From: Parvibacillus sp035426385
Lineage (GTDB): Bacteria; Bacteroidota; Bacteroidia; Chitinophagales; Saprospiraceae
Assembly (NCBI GenBank): GCA_035426385.1
Contig: DAOLZQ010000085.1
Span: forward strand, 1-11,385
Reading direction: 5' to 3'
Length of the DNA stretch: 11,385 nt
Shown here: in pieces, positions 1 to 8,229 of the stretch
How the letters are laid out: each line of letters starts with the position of its first letter
Numbering within the stretch: the stretch's first letter is position 1
The notes under the pieces: model-generated
Seen by the model: the letters and a program-made list of their open reading frames with translations, nothing else
What the model was told of the DNA's origin: nothing
Databases searched by the model: none
Made by a program: the position numbers and the translations under genes

Positions 1-105
1 ATCGGCATATAGGATGGAAGATGGTGCTGTGAAATTTTGACCTAAAAGGAAATTATAAAATAGAAAGAGTGGCAGAAATAGCAGAATACGCTTTGTCAAT
101 ATCAT
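1..105 (-). CDS. Partial exported protein, N-terminus only (runs off the left edge)
   Basis: Read leftwards from an ATG at 105-103, an open frame runs without a stop to base 1 (35 codons). It begins MILTKRILLFLPLFLFY, followed by NFLLGQNFTAPSS. This is a basic N-region, a long hydrophobic core and a GQ-N junction, the shape of a Bacteroidota Sec signal peptide with cleavage near residues 22-23. A TAA lies in frame four codons upstream of the ATG, so the start is well fixed. The gene is divergent from the outer-membrane protein at 426 and shares the 320-base gap with it. The mature protein is outside the window and cannot be named. Being short, it could be chance, but the signal-peptide pattern makes a real gene likely. 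Confidence 0.6.
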   Translation of the reverse strand, partial: MILTKRILLFLPLFLFYNFLLGQNFTAPSSILYAD

Positions 106-373
106 TTAAATGAATTTCAATAAAAATTTGTGGAAAGGAATATTTTCTATCAATAGTTACTATCAGTAAACCCGCAATTATAGCTTCTTATTGCAAATAT
201 GCATAATTATCAGCAATCGATTTCCAGGATTTCCTCTGTTAATGGAAGGGAAGAGATATATAGCAGGTAGACTGAAATGGTGTTTTATCCATACTAAGAT
301 ATTTAATTGATGACTCAGATTATCTTCCGTTCACCTGACCATCGTCCGATATTTTCCCATTTTCATCCAAATA

Positions 374-406
374 GTTGAGCCCAGTCATATTTTAACTTCA
401 ATTTTG
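374..406 (+). promoter_or_regulatory. Possible Bacteroidota-type promoter of the outer-membrane protein
   Basis: GTTG at 374-377 and CAATTTTG at 399-406 lie 21 bases apart. They approximate the phylum's -33 (TTTG) and -7 (TAnnTTTG) boxes, each with one mismatch. Transcription would begin around 413, leaving a very short leader before the ATG at 426. The rest of 106-425 shows no gene or clear structure; it must also carry the promoter of the divergent gene at the left edge. The match is imperfect, so confidence is low. Confidence 0.3.
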
Positions 407-425
407 ACCCAAATTATAAGATCAG

Positions 426-2885
426 ATGAAACACATAGTACTTTTTCTAATTTTAATGACCGGTTTTGCAGCACAAGCTCAGTTGCCATTTGGAGGTATG
501 TCTGCTGCAAAAGGCAAGGGTCGCATCTCAGGAGGTGTAATCGATTCCATCAGTCGAAGTGCATTGGAATACGTAACCATATCACTCCGCAAAGCGGGTG
601 AGACACAACCTATCGATGGCGTGGTGACTGATGGTAAAGGAATGTTTGCACTGAAGGAAATAAAGAACGGTGTGTATGATGTGAAGGTGTCATTTATAGG
701 TTATGAGGATAAGCTTTTTAGGAATATCACTATCAATGATTCACTCTCAACTCAAATGCTGGGCAAAGTGATATTGGCTCCTGTTCAAAAATTATTGGAC
801 GAGGTCACCATAACCGGCAAGCAGATGCTGGTAGAGAATAAGATAGATAAGATCGTATATAATGCCAGCGCAGATATCACCAATAAAGGTGGAAATGCCG
901 CTGACTTACTTCGAAAAGTTCCCACACTGAGTGTGGATCTGGATGGCAATGTATATATGCGGGGAAGTCAGAATATCAAAGTGCTCATCAATGGTAAGCC
1001 ATCTGCAGTGATGGCGGCCAATGTATCTGAAGCGATGAAAATGATTCCCTCAGATGAAATAGAGAAAGTTGAAGTCATCACCAGCCCGGGGGCTAAGTAT
1101 GACGCTGAAGGTAGTGCGGGTATCATCAATATTATCACTAAAAAGAAAGTGGTGAAGGGCGTGAGCGGCAGTATGAATGTTTCTGCAGGTACTCGTAGTT
1201 CATTTTTAGGCGCAAATACCAATGTAAAATATGATAAATGGGGCTTCAATGTAGGCCTGGGTGGATTTGGCTGGAAGGCAAAGGGTAGAATGGATGCAAC
1301 CCGCTCACTGACTGCCTCTGACCTTTTCGAACTGACACAAGGCGGTGAGACCAGTACAAAAGGCATCGGTGGCCGGGGTAATTTTGGTGTTGATTATGAC
1401 ATCACCGATAAGGACAATGTCAATGCAAGTGTATCCTATAGCCGATTTAAAATGAATATCGACAATAGTATTCTCACTTCCCAAAAGTTAATGTCGCAAG
1501 AGGTGGACCACTATACCCGAAATATCAAGAGTGAAAATCTAAGTTCTTCGGTGGATGCTACTCTAGACTACAAGCATAAATTTAACCGAGAGAATCAAGA
1601 GCTCACTATGTCAGGTCAGTTTAGTAATAATCTTAGACCTACCGGTTATGAACTGGATCAATATAATGCGCTGGAAATAAAGAACTATTATGAGCAGAGT
1701 AACAACAGCGGTAAAAACAGGGAAAACACTATTCAACTGGACTACTCTCATCCATTTACTAAAAAATTGAACCTTGATGCCGGAGTGAAAAGTATATTCC
1801 GCAGGATTGAGAGTATATATTCTTATGATACTTTAAATTTTGCCACCAATCAGATTGTTTCCGACCAGAATAGAAATTCTGCTTTTGGGTATCTGCAAGA
1901 TGTGTTGTCAGCATATACAGAAGGCGTATGGTATGTAGATGACCACTGGGGTATTAAGGCTGGTGTCCGGTATGAGATGACTAAAAATAAAGGCGATATC
2001 TTTCAGTCTGAGCGGAATCTGAACCAGACTTATGATAATATTTTGCCCAGTGGTACAGTGTCATATAAGTTTGGCAGTAGCAGTGTAAAGGTATCTTACA
2101 ATCAGCGACTGCAACGGCCTAGTTTATTTTACTTAAATCCCTATTCTAACCAATCAGATGTAAAAAATGTTACGCGTGGAAATCCACGTCTAGAAGCGGA
2201 GCTGACAAACAATGTGGAGCTGGGGTATAGCACCTACTTTGGTATCAGCAGTATCAATGTAGCTCTGTATAATCGTTCGACCAATAATGCAATTGAAGCA
2301 GTACGTTCTCTAAGTGGTGATACGCTGATAACTTCGTATTATAATCAGGCAAAAAACAATAATACCGGGCTAAATCTAAGCGGTAATCTGATGTTTGGCT
2401 ACAAGTTTATGTTGGCCGGAAATTTTGATTTGAGTTACGTCAATGTGGAGAATAAATCACTTGGTATTCAAAACTCAGGTTTTAATTATGGCATCAATGG
2501 GTTCCTCAACTGGACAGTGATAGATAAATGGGGCTTTCAGGGGTACGCCGGTATTCGTTCGCCTACCATCACTGCACAGGGTAGAAGTACTAGTTTCTAT
2601 TTCTATGGACTGGGTATCAAGCGCGATCTGTTGAATAAGAAGGCCACACTGTCACTCGGTGTGGACAATTTCCTGACACCTACTCAGAAGCTTAAGACTG
2701 ACTACGAAATCAATGGTTTGAAATACTCCTCCGTCAATCAGTTCAATGCTTTTGGAGCGCGAATTTCTTTCAACTGGATGTTTGGTAAAATGCAGTTTTC
2801 CAATAAGCAGAAGTCAAAGGGTATAGACAATACTGACCTCAAGGCCGGAGATGACGGTCGAGGCGCCGGTGGTGGCATGAGATAA
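426..2885 (+). CDS. Outer-membrane beta-barrel protein, TonB-dependent-receptor-like (OMP_b-brl_3 type)
   Basis: This 819-residue protein has a signal peptide at residues 1-18 (cleavage AQA-Q). A carboxypeptidase-regulatory-like Ig fold follows at about 33-118, with the typical motif SFIGYED at 89-95. A TonB-plug-like domain covers about 125-240, including VLINGKPS (186-193), VEVITSPGAKYDAEGSAG and IINIITKK. The rest is a barrel rich in alternating aromatic and Gly strands, ending FNWMFGKMQF plus a Gly-rich tail. Length and order fit the family usually labelled outer membrane beta-barrel or TonB-dependent receptor, expected to sit in the outer membrane and move or bind an unknown ligand. No SusD partner follows, so it is not a classic SusC of a polysaccharide locus. 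I see no convincing TonB box. The ATG at 426 is chosen because the signal peptide starts there. The class is sure, the substrate unknown. Confidence 0.9.
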   Translation: MKHIVLFLILMTGFAAQAQLPFGGMSAAKGKGRISGGVIDSISRSALEYVTISLRKAGETQPIDGVVTDGKGMFALKEIKNGVYDVKVSFIGYEDKLFRNITINDSLSTQMLGKVILAPVQKLLDEVTITGKQMLVENKIDKIVYNASADITNKGGNAADLLRKVPTLSVDLDGNVYMRGSQNIKVLINGKPSAVMAANVSEAMKMIPSDEIEKVEVITSPGAKYDAEGSAGIINIITKKKVVKGVSGSMNVSAGTRSSFLGANTNVKYDKWGFNVGLGGFGWKAKGRMDATRSLTASDLFELTQGGETSTKGIGGRGNFGVDYDITDKDNVNASVSYSRFKMNIDNSILTSQKLMSQEVDHYTRNIKSENLSSSVDATLDYKHKFNRENQELTMSGQFSNNLRPTGYELDQYNALEIKNYYEQSNNSGKNRENTIQLDYSHPFTKKLNLDAGVKSIFRRIESIYSYDTLNFATNQIVSDQNRNSAFGYLQDVLSAYTEGVWYVDDHWGIKAGVRYEMTKNKGDIFQSERNLNQTYDNILPSGTVSYKFGSSSVKVSYNQRLQRPSLFYLNPYSNQSDVKNVTRGNPRLEAELTNNVELGYSTYFGISSINVALYNRSTNNAIEAVRSLSGDTLITSYYNQAKNNNTGLNLSGNLMFGYKFMLAGNFDLSYVNVENKSLGIQNSGFNYGINGFLNWTVIDKWGFQGYAGIRSPTITAQGRSTSFYFYGLGIKRDLLNKKATLSLGVDNFLTPTQKLKTDYEINGLKYSSVNQFNAFGARISFNWMFGKMQFSNKQKSKGIDNTDLKAGDDGRGAGGGMR

Positions 2886-2898
2886 GGCGGAGTGAGAC

Positions 2899-2923
2899 GG
2901 GGGCTGGCCATGCGTCAGCCTCT
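2899..2923 (+). terminator. Weak hairpin after the outer-membrane protein gene
   Basis: Fourteen bases after the stop codon, GGCTG (2902-2906) can pair with CAGCC (2916-2920), and the stem extends outward by one GC and two GU pairs. No T-run follows, so it is at best a weak or factor-assisted terminator or an mRNA-end stabiliser. Confidence 0.3.
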
Positions 2924-3398
2924 GTGATGATGGTATTTGCCTAGATACGGCGGAAAGCGGATTTAAGCGCAAGTGACATACGAGGAGTATGAAATATGAG
3001 AAGTGGCTACCAAATTACTAAAAGAACGAGGACTAGAATTTAAATCAAATAAATGGTAACGTCGAAAACAAAAAATCGACTTTGTGTTACTGTGGCATTA
3101 GTACAAGGCAGGACATTTATACTTTTTATATGCTTGTGTACTAAATTTTAAACTCTAAATTCAAGACTAAATGAAAAGCCATAAAATAGATAGCCGTCTT
3201 ATTATGACTTCCGCAAAAAAATCGAGTAGATAGCCAAAACTAAACCTTTAAGTAATGACAAACAATTTTGACATTTGACTAACATATAGTTCATATGACT
3301 TATTATATTTAATTTGTCCTTTAGTACTTTCTAGTCCTCTTCAGCACCTGGTCTAAAAATCAACGATCAGCCACTCCAAATACCTAAATCCTCTTAAT
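2924..3398. other. Long AT-rich gap without a recognisable gene
   Basis: About 475 bases hold no open frame I would defend. A short stretch near 3000-3050 reads like EVATKLLKERGLEFKSNKW but is closed by stops on both sides and I cannot assign it. TAGATAGCC occurs twice exactly 40 bases apart (3187-3195 and 3227-3235). The promoter of the protease gene at 3399 should lie near 3270-3380, but no box is convincing. The gap may be a decayed gene. Confidence 0.4.
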
Positions 3399-3959
3399 AT
3401 GAATCATGAAATCTCCTCAGCATTGCTCAGAACTATACCCTTTCTGGTTGTTATTTGTGTAGTAGCAATTTTATCAAAGCGTAAAAAAATTAATATTGAG
3501 GACTTAGGAGTTCGTAAGCCATTGTCAATCCAACTCTATTTAATATGGATAGTGGGGTTCTTAATTTATGCTTTATTGACAGAGTTCTCACTATATTCAA
3601 TTAATATACTGGAAATAACAAAGTGGAATCATTCCTTTTACCCATCAATAATTCTGATACTTGGAGCGGTCATTCTTGCGCCCATAGCTGAAGAATTATT
3701 ATTTCGTGGATTTATACTAAATGCATTGATTAAGAAAAGGATGAGTATTCATTGGGCTATTTTAATTCAGGCTTGCTTTTTTGTTCTGCTTCATAATTTT
3801 TCTTATGATAATAATTTGACTTCCAATATAGGTAAAGCACAGAGTTTAGTCGACGCGATATTATTTGGATACGCAAGGGTGTACACAAGATCAATATTCA
3901 CTCCAATTACCATGCATATATCGGGAAATTTAATAGCCACTATTGAAAGGTTTATATAG
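3399..3959 (+). CDS. CPBP-family intramembrane metalloprotease (CAAX protease/Abi-like)
   Basis: This is a 186-residue membrane protein with hydrophobic segments near residues 9-26, 45-62, 81-98, 118-132 and 165-181. All three signatures of the CPBP (ABI) family are present: EELLFRG with E98, E99 and R103; FVLLH with F128 and H132; and HISGN with H173 and N177. The glutamates and histidines are the expected metal and water-activating residues of a glutamate-type intramembrane protease. Bacterial members act in the inner membrane on prenylated or other membrane proteins; some work in bacteriocin immunity, but most have no known substrate. It stands alone, with no peptide or bacteriocin gene beside it. 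It is a little short for the family (commonly 200-300 residues), mainly through fewer N-terminal helices, but the catalytic core is whole. The family is secure, the target unknown. Confidence 0.9.
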   Translation: MNHEISSALLRTIPFLVVICVVAILSKRKKINIEDLGVRKPLSIQLYLIWIVGFLIYALLTEFSLYSINILEITKWNHSFYPSIILILGAVILAPIAEELLFRGFILNALIKKRMSIHWAILIQACFFVLLHNFSYDNNLTSNIGKAQSLVDAILFGYARVYTRSIFTPITMHISGNLIATIERFI

Positions 3960-4060
3960 TAAGCCATAGAAGGATTGATAAGCAAGTCGACTTAATCGCA
4001 AGGATTCGATCAGGTAATGAATTCACTATTTTCGTCAGCGCTAAGCATACGCTCGCCAAC

Positions 4061-4162
4061 GGCTGCATGAGGGATAGGAGCGGAAATCGTTTTTCTCTGA
4101 GGTGCGAAAGAGAAAACGATTGCAGCGGATAGCCCGACCCCGACGCAGGCGGGGGCATGCCC
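4061..4162. repeat. REP-like palindromic intergenic element with two hairpins
   Basis: The element starts with GGCTGCATGAGGGATAGGAG. It contains a long hairpin (4086-4098 pairing with 4109-4120, 12 pairs with one bulged T). It then has GCAGCGGATAGCCCGAC, a GC-rich hairpin (4138-4142 with 4150-4154) and the palindrome GGGCATGCCC (4153-4162). It is strikingly GC-rich beside its AT-rich surroundings. From memory, similar AGCGGAAAGCCCGAC and GGGGCATGCCC blocks recur between genes in Bacteroidota, so I take it for a REP-like element. Lying between convergent genes, it may also act as a two-way transcription stop. Only one copy is in the window. Confidence 0.55.
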
Positions 4163-4242
4163 AAATCAAAAAACAAGATGTGTATAACTAAATTTGCTTG
4201 ACGACCTGCACAATTCGATTCAAGTTTTAATTCAGTCTTACT

Positions 4243-4273
4243 TGAAGTCAGCGCGCTTTTATTTTTGACTTCA
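4243..4273. terminator. Perfect 8-bp hairpin between convergent genes
   Basis: TGAAGTCA (4243-4250) and TGACTTCA (4266-4273) are exact inverse complements around a 15-base loop that includes a T-rich stretch. It lies 63 bases beyond the stop codon of the GH2 gene and some 280 beyond that of the protease gene. A terminator or RNA-end stabiliser is plausible. No clean T-run follows the stem on either strand. Confidence 0.4.
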
Positions 4274-4335
4274 CTATCGATTTATTTTTATTGAGTATTC
4301 TCCATGTTCAATTTGGACCGCACATTCAGTTCGGA

Positions 4336-6843
4336 TTAATTTGCCGTCGCTATAACTACCAATTTCAAATTTGCTTTTTTTAAGCCTGAACCTGTAGCTT
4401 CAAAAGTAATATTACCGGAGCGCTCACCGGATGAGACGATGGCGGTTAATTCACCACTGAACACTTTCATCTCGGGCGCTTGGAATGATTCAAGGCTGGT
4501 GCTATTTCCATTGGCGACGGCACGTAAAGAACCGACTCCCTTTACATTAAATCGGATGGTGCGGCTATCAGTCGAACAAAGATTCCCATCTCTATCCACT
4601 ACACTTACGCGAATAAATGATAAATCTTTTCCATTGGGCAATAAAATGATACGATCTGCCGACAACTGCAGGTGATGTGGCTTCCCGGGTGTGTGAATTT
4701 CTTTTTCCTCCACCATTTTACCTTCATTATTGTAAGCAACTACCTTCACTGTTCCCGGCTCATAGTGGGTATTCATCCACATGAGTCGATAACGCTTTTG
4801 GCGCTCAAGAGCGGCTGCAGATTCTTTACTGGCCGAATTGTAAATGGTTATGGTCGTGTCTTTGGTTTGTTTGCCCTGGCTTTTGCCATTGATAAATAGC
4901 TCTGCAGCAGGGTAATCGGTATAAACAAAAATGGGGGTGATCTCTCCTGCTCTTCCTTTGAAATTCCAATTGGGGAGAATGTGAAGCGTATTTTCATTTT
5001 TGTTCCACTGGCTTCTATAGAGATAGTACCGATCCTTGGGAATGCCCGCCAGATCTACGATGCCAAATAGAGAACTGTGACTGGGCCAGTCGGTATAATA
5101 TGGCGTGGGCTCACCCAGATAGTCGAAACCCGTCCAAACAAATTCTCCTATGGCGTACGGAAGATCATCATGCTGTATGAAATTATCTTCCGGTAGGTCG
5201 GACCAACTGCAATGTTCTACATCGTAAGATGACGATTGATGGTCCGGATAAGTTGCCATAGATCGGCGCACCACCGGAAATTTATAAATACCGCGCGAGC
5301 TAACGGTCGAAGCGGTCTCAGCACCCAGAATAATTCCTTGCTGAAGTGCCTTATATGCTTCGGGGTAGTCAGAAGTGCGGTAATTAATTCCGGCAACCTG
5401 CATCACTGCAGCAAAATTATTTTTGATGACAGTCTGCGGTTGATCCATGCCTTGTGTGACCCATCTTGAAGGGTCTTCTCTTACACAAATGTCTTGAAGA
5501 AAGCGGGCTATTTTGGCGCCACCTGCCATACCTTGTTCGGGCACTTCGTTGCCGATACTCCACATTACTACACTTGGATTATTTCGGTAATGATGTATCA
5601 GATTCACCAGATCTTTTTCTGCCCATTCATCAAAATATCGATTGTATCCATTCTTTTGCTTGGGCTCTTTCCATTCATCAAAAGTCTCGGCCATGACCAT
5701 AATTCCCATTTCATCACAGACCTTTACTACTTCAGGTGCGGGCATATTGTGTGAGGTCCGGATGGCATTGACGCCCATATCTTTCAATATTCGCAACTGT
5801 CGGCGAATAGCTGACTCATTCACCGCAGCGCCTAAGGGCCCTAAATCATGGTGCAGACAAACTCCCTGGAATTGTGTTTTTTTACCATTTAGAAAAAAGC
5901 CTTTTCCGGGTATCATTTCTATAGATCTGATTCCGAATGTAGTGGTGTATTCATCTTTAAGGAGGTCACCTTCATATAATTTAGAAATGGCTTTATATAG
6001 ATGGGGATTATCATTATCCCACAACTGTGGTGCCGGGACAGTGAGTTCCTGTGTGAACAGATCTTCATCATATCTACCGAGGCTATTTGTCACCGAGGCG
6101 ACTGAATTGTCGTAAGGATCGACGATCACCGTTTGCAAAGAATAGGTTTCGCTAATAGTTTCCAGCGGTCTTTCGAGCTTCGTTTTAATGAGCACTTTTG
6201 CAAATTCTCCGGTAATCCTCGGTGTAGTCAATTGCGTACCCCAGATGGGAATATGAGCTGCCTCAGTTACGATGAGGTGCACATGCCGGTAGATACCTGC
6301 GCCGGGGTACCAGCGGGATGATTCCGGAAAATTTTCCAGTCGGACTGCCAACAGATTCTCTTTACCCGGCTCCAGAAAATCGGTGATATCAAAATGAAAG
6401 CTATTGTAGCCATAGGGCCAGAAACCAACTTTTCTCCCATTGATATAAACCTCGGCATTACTCATGGCGCCATCAAAGAGAATGGAAGCTTTCTTCCCCT
6501 TGGAAAAAGAAGGGAGCGAAAAGGTGTTTCTATACCAACCAACACCTACAAAGGGCAATCCCCCGGTGCGACCTGCGTGCTCAGTGGCTTCCCTCTGACC
6601 ATCCTGAGTGATAGCAACTTCTTGCTTGTCATTGTGGGCGCTGAAGGGGCCGTAGATAGCCCAGTCGTGCGGAACTGTAACCTCTTGCCACTGGATATCT
6701 CGATAGTCCGGGGAGATAAACTGAGGATTATCTTGCCGTGTAAACTTCCAGTTCTTCTCCAATAATATTTCTGTGTGCGGTTGAGCATAGCTGTTTGTGA
6801 AGCACCACAAAAGCAGAAAAGAAATGATCAATTTTGTATACAT
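4336..6843 (-). CDS. Secreted glycoside hydrolase family 2, beta-galactosidase-like, with DUF4982
   Basis: From the ATG at 6843 the protein is 835 residues, with a signal peptide at 1-20 (cleavage SYA-Q); an open frame extends 34 codons further upstream but would hide that signal. Domains in order are the GH2 sugar-binding jelly roll (about 22-195, with VPHDW at 57-61 and GVGWYR at 100-105), an Ig-like domain (about 200-305), a TIM barrel (about 310-610), DUF4982 (about 630-705) and a GH2 C-terminal domain 5-like fold (about 720-830). The acid/base is E433 in WSIGNE. The likely nucleophile is E509 in GAETAS, with the strand-8 motif FVWTGFDYLGEPTPY at 568-582. It should release terminal beta-galactose or a related sugar in the periplasm or outside the cell. 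No SusCD or other sugar genes adjoin it. The family is certain, the sugar specificity inferred. Confidence 0.9.
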   Translation of the reverse strand: MYTKLIISFLLLWCFTNSYAQPHTEILLEKNWKFTRQDNPQFISPDYRDIQWQEVTVPHDWAIYGPFSAHNDKQEVAITQDGQREATEHAGRTGGLPFVGVGWYRNTFSLPSFSKGKKASILFDGAMSNAEVYINGRKVGFWPYGYNSFHFDITDFLEPGKENLLAVRLENFPESSRWYPGAGIYRHVHLIVTEAAHIPIWGTQLTTPRITGEFAKVLIKTKLERPLETISETYSLQTVIVDPYDNSVASVTNSLGRYDEDLFTQELTVPAPQLWDNDNPHLYKAISKLYEGDLLKDEYTTTFGIRSIEMIPGKGFFLNGKKTQFQGVCLHHDLGPLGAAVNESAIRRQLRILKDMGVNAIRTSHNMPAPEVVKVCDEMGIMVMAETFDEWKEPKQKNGYNRYFDEWAEKDLVNLIHHYRNNPSVVMWSIGNEVPEQGMAGGAKIARFLQDICVREDPSRWVTQGMDQPQTVIKNNFAAVMQVAGINYRTSDYPEAYKALQQGIILGAETASTVSSRGIYKFPVVRRSMATYPDHQSSSYDVEHCSWSDLPEDNFIQHDDLPYAIGEFVWTGFDYLGEPTPYYTDWPSHSSLFGIVDLAGIPKDRYYLYRSQWNKNENTLHILPNWNFKGRAGEITPIFVYTDYPAAELFINGKSQGKQTKDTTITIYNSASKESAAALERQKRYRLMWMNTHYEPGTVKVVAYNNEGKMVEEKEIHTPGKPHHLQLSADRIILLPNGKDLSFIRVSVVDRDGNLCSTDSRTIRFNVKGVGSLRAVANGNSTSLESFQAPEMKVFSGELTAIVSSGERSGNITFEATGSGLKKANLKLVVIATAN

Positions 6844-7045
6844 TCTATATTTTATTTGAGCGACCTCAGACCAAGGCAAAAAAGAGGCTTCTAAAAGTAA
6901 GCAATTTTGCAAATTATAAACGGTTACGCCCAGATGATTTTTCAAATGATCCGAATACGATCAGTGGTCAATCAGGCCTACTATCTATTGATTGCCTTAT
7001 CTTTCCAAACTAGAAAGTACCTTACGAATCACGCTTATTGTTAAA
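6844..7045. other. Intergenic region upstream of the GH2 gene
   Basis: It contains the promoter side of the minus-strand GH2 gene, but no clear TAnnTTTG box in that direction. CAATCA (6968-6973) and TGATTG (6989-6994) form a small inverted repeat. No gene is seen. Repeat A begins at its right end. Confidence 0.4.
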
Positions 7046-7294
7046 ATATGAGAACCCTTATAGAAATACTAACTATATTTATCTCATCATGGAAGCAAAC
7101 ACATCCTCGACCATCCGCACAGCGCCAATGCATCATCGGGGTGATTGGCTTATACGACTTTATCTTCCTTGCGGTAGCATAATGCTTCAAAAACATCAAA
7201 AGCCCAGTAGATCCCTTAAGTACTAATCTAGGCAAATTGAAAAAAGCGAAAGATTGAAACGGGGAGAGTGGGGATATAAGAAAGTTGGCTGCAA
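7046..7294 (+). repeat. Repeat A: direct repeat copy, probable integrase 5'-end remnant
   Basis: This copy runs from ATATGAGAACCC to AAGTTGGCTGCAA. It aligns with repeat C from its left end and with repeat B to its right end. From AGCGCC to AATGCTT all three copies are exactly 67 bases long. By my count A differs from B, and A from C, at 16 of the 67 positions each. The last 21 bases (ATATAAG through GCTGCAA) are identical to B. Homology to B stops at 7294, just inside the Mrr cassette. A short frame inside it is listed separately. No terminal inverted repeats are seen, so it does not look like a simple MITE. Confidence 0.7.
7089..7226 (+). pseudogene. Degraded N-terminal fragment, probably of a tyrosine integrase (repeat A)
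   Basis: From ATG 7089 it reads 45 residues, MEANTSSTIRTAPMHHRG then DWLIRLYLPCGSIML, to a stop. It aligns codon by codon with the frame in repeat C (MEVLTSSAIL AAPLHHRG, later LYLPRGNKML), and most differences respect codons, the mark of a once-coding sequence. The pattern HHRG, then I.LYLP, then ML matches my memory of the start of Bacteroidota phage-type integrases (LHHRG...I.I.FP...L). Those continue with a PG..WS...WY motif, of which traces (ISW, KDWY) survive out of frame in repeat C. No catalytic R-H-R-Y domain follows. The integrase naming is an inference. Confidence 0.5.
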
Positions 7295-7322
7295 GGCTTC
7301 AGGACAGACAAGCGACAAAGAT

Positions 7323-8210
7323 ATGGCAAGAAAAAAACTGAACACTAATTTACCAACGTTTGACGAACTTATTGTTCCGACAGTCAAAGCACTTATTCAG
7401 TTAGGTGGTTCTGGGACAGTTGAAGAGATAAATAGTAAAGTGTATGAAATTGCTAAACTTCCTGACGACATCTTACAAATTCCGCATGGAGAAGGAGGAA
7501 CAACAAATGAAGTTGATTACAGACTTGCATGGAGCAGAACATATTTGAAAAAGTTTGGACTTCTTGAAAATTCTTCAAGAGGTATTTGGGCATTATCAAA
7601 AGCTGACATTGATGTTGACAAACTTGATCATATTGAAATTGCTAGAGCGGTAAGAGAGCAGAATAAACTTACGGAATCAAAACCAAGCACGACCAAGAAA
7701 ACAACTGAAGAAATAGAACAAGAAGTTGTAGAGGAAGTTGACGACACTGAAGAATGGAAGGAGGAATTATTAAATATTCTTTATAACATAACACCTGCAG
7801 CTTTTGAGCGACTTGCTCAACGACTATTAAGAGAAAGTGGATTCTTCCAAGTTGAGGTAACAGGAAAATCTGGAGATGGAGGAATTGATGGTAAAGGAAT
7901 TGTTAGAGTTAGTGGACTTTTAAGTTTTCATGTTATTTTTCAATGCAAGCGTTACAGAGGTTCGGTGACACCAAGTCAAATTCGAGACTTTAGAGGAGCA
8001 ATGCAAGGACGAGCAGACAAAGGACTTGTTATAACAACTGGGACGTTTACGAGAGAAGCAATAAAAGAAGCTACCAGAGATGGAGCTCCACCAATTGACC
8101 TGATTGACGGAGAACTTCTTTGTGACAAAATGAAAGAACTAAAATTGGGCGTGGATACAAAATTAACGGAGACAGTTGATATAAAAGCTGACTGGTTTAC
8201 CAACCTATAA
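7323..8210 (+). CDS. mrr: Mrr-family restriction endonuclease (type IV-like), winged-helix N-terminus
   Basis: This 295-residue protein has two domains. Residues about 10-95 are the Mrr N-terminal winged helix (PTFDELIVPTVKALIQLGG near the start, RLAWSRTYLKKFGLL at 67-81). An acidic Glu-rich linker covers about 110-145. The Mrr catalytic domain (about 148-265) has the PD-(D/E)xK motifs AFERLAQRLL (160-169), GDGGIDG (184-190, D189) and FQCKRY (206-211, Q207 and K209). Such enzymes cut modified DNA in the cytoplasm and restrict incoming methylated DNA. No methylase adjoins it, as expected for type IV. The ATG at 7323 is chosen over the in-frame TTG at 7254 because the earlier start lies inside repeat A and its 23 extra codons are unlike the family. 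The gene sits between a GTTGGC core and an attC-like palindrome. Confidence 0.9.
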   Translation: MARKKLNTNLPTFDELIVPTVKALIQLGGSGTVEEINSKVYEIAKLPDDILQIPHGEGGTTNEVDYRLAWSRTYLKKFGLLENSSRGIWALSKADIDVDKLDHIEIARAVREQNKLTESKPSTTKKTTEEIEQEVVEEVDDTEEWKEELLNILYNITPAAFERLAQRLLRESGFFQVEVTGKSGDGGIDGKGIVRVSGLLSFHVIFQCKRYRGSVTPSQIRDFRGAMQGRADKGLVITTGTFTREAIKEATRDGAPPIDLIDGELLCDKMKELKLGVDTKLTETVDIKADWFTNL

Positions 8211-8229
8211 AGAGCGGAGAAGAAGCCCA

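Noticed and set aside
2982..3080. Stretch reading EVATKLLKERGLEFKSNKW between stops
   Set aside because: It looks protein-like but is closed on both sides by stops and matches no family I can name; it is too short to call a pseudogene.
3187..3235. TAGATAGCC twice at a 40-base spacing
   Set aside because: Only nine bases with no flanking similarity in an AT-rich gap; chance is likely. Not a CRISPR array, of which none is seen in the window.
5642..6115. Long plus-strand open frame opposite the GH2 gene
   Set aside because: Antisense shadow of a clear GH2 catalytic domain, with no start signal or recognisable domain.
426..6843. A polysaccharide utilisation locus made of the receptor-like protein and the GH2 enzyme
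   Set aside because: There is no SusD, no sensor-regulator and no second carbohydrate enzyme; the two genes are on opposite strands and separated by an unrelated protease.
7254..7322. In-frame TTG extension of the Mrr protein by 23 codons
   Set aside because: It lies mostly inside repeat A, which occurs elsewhere without Mrr, and the extra residues do not look like the Mrr N-terminal domain.
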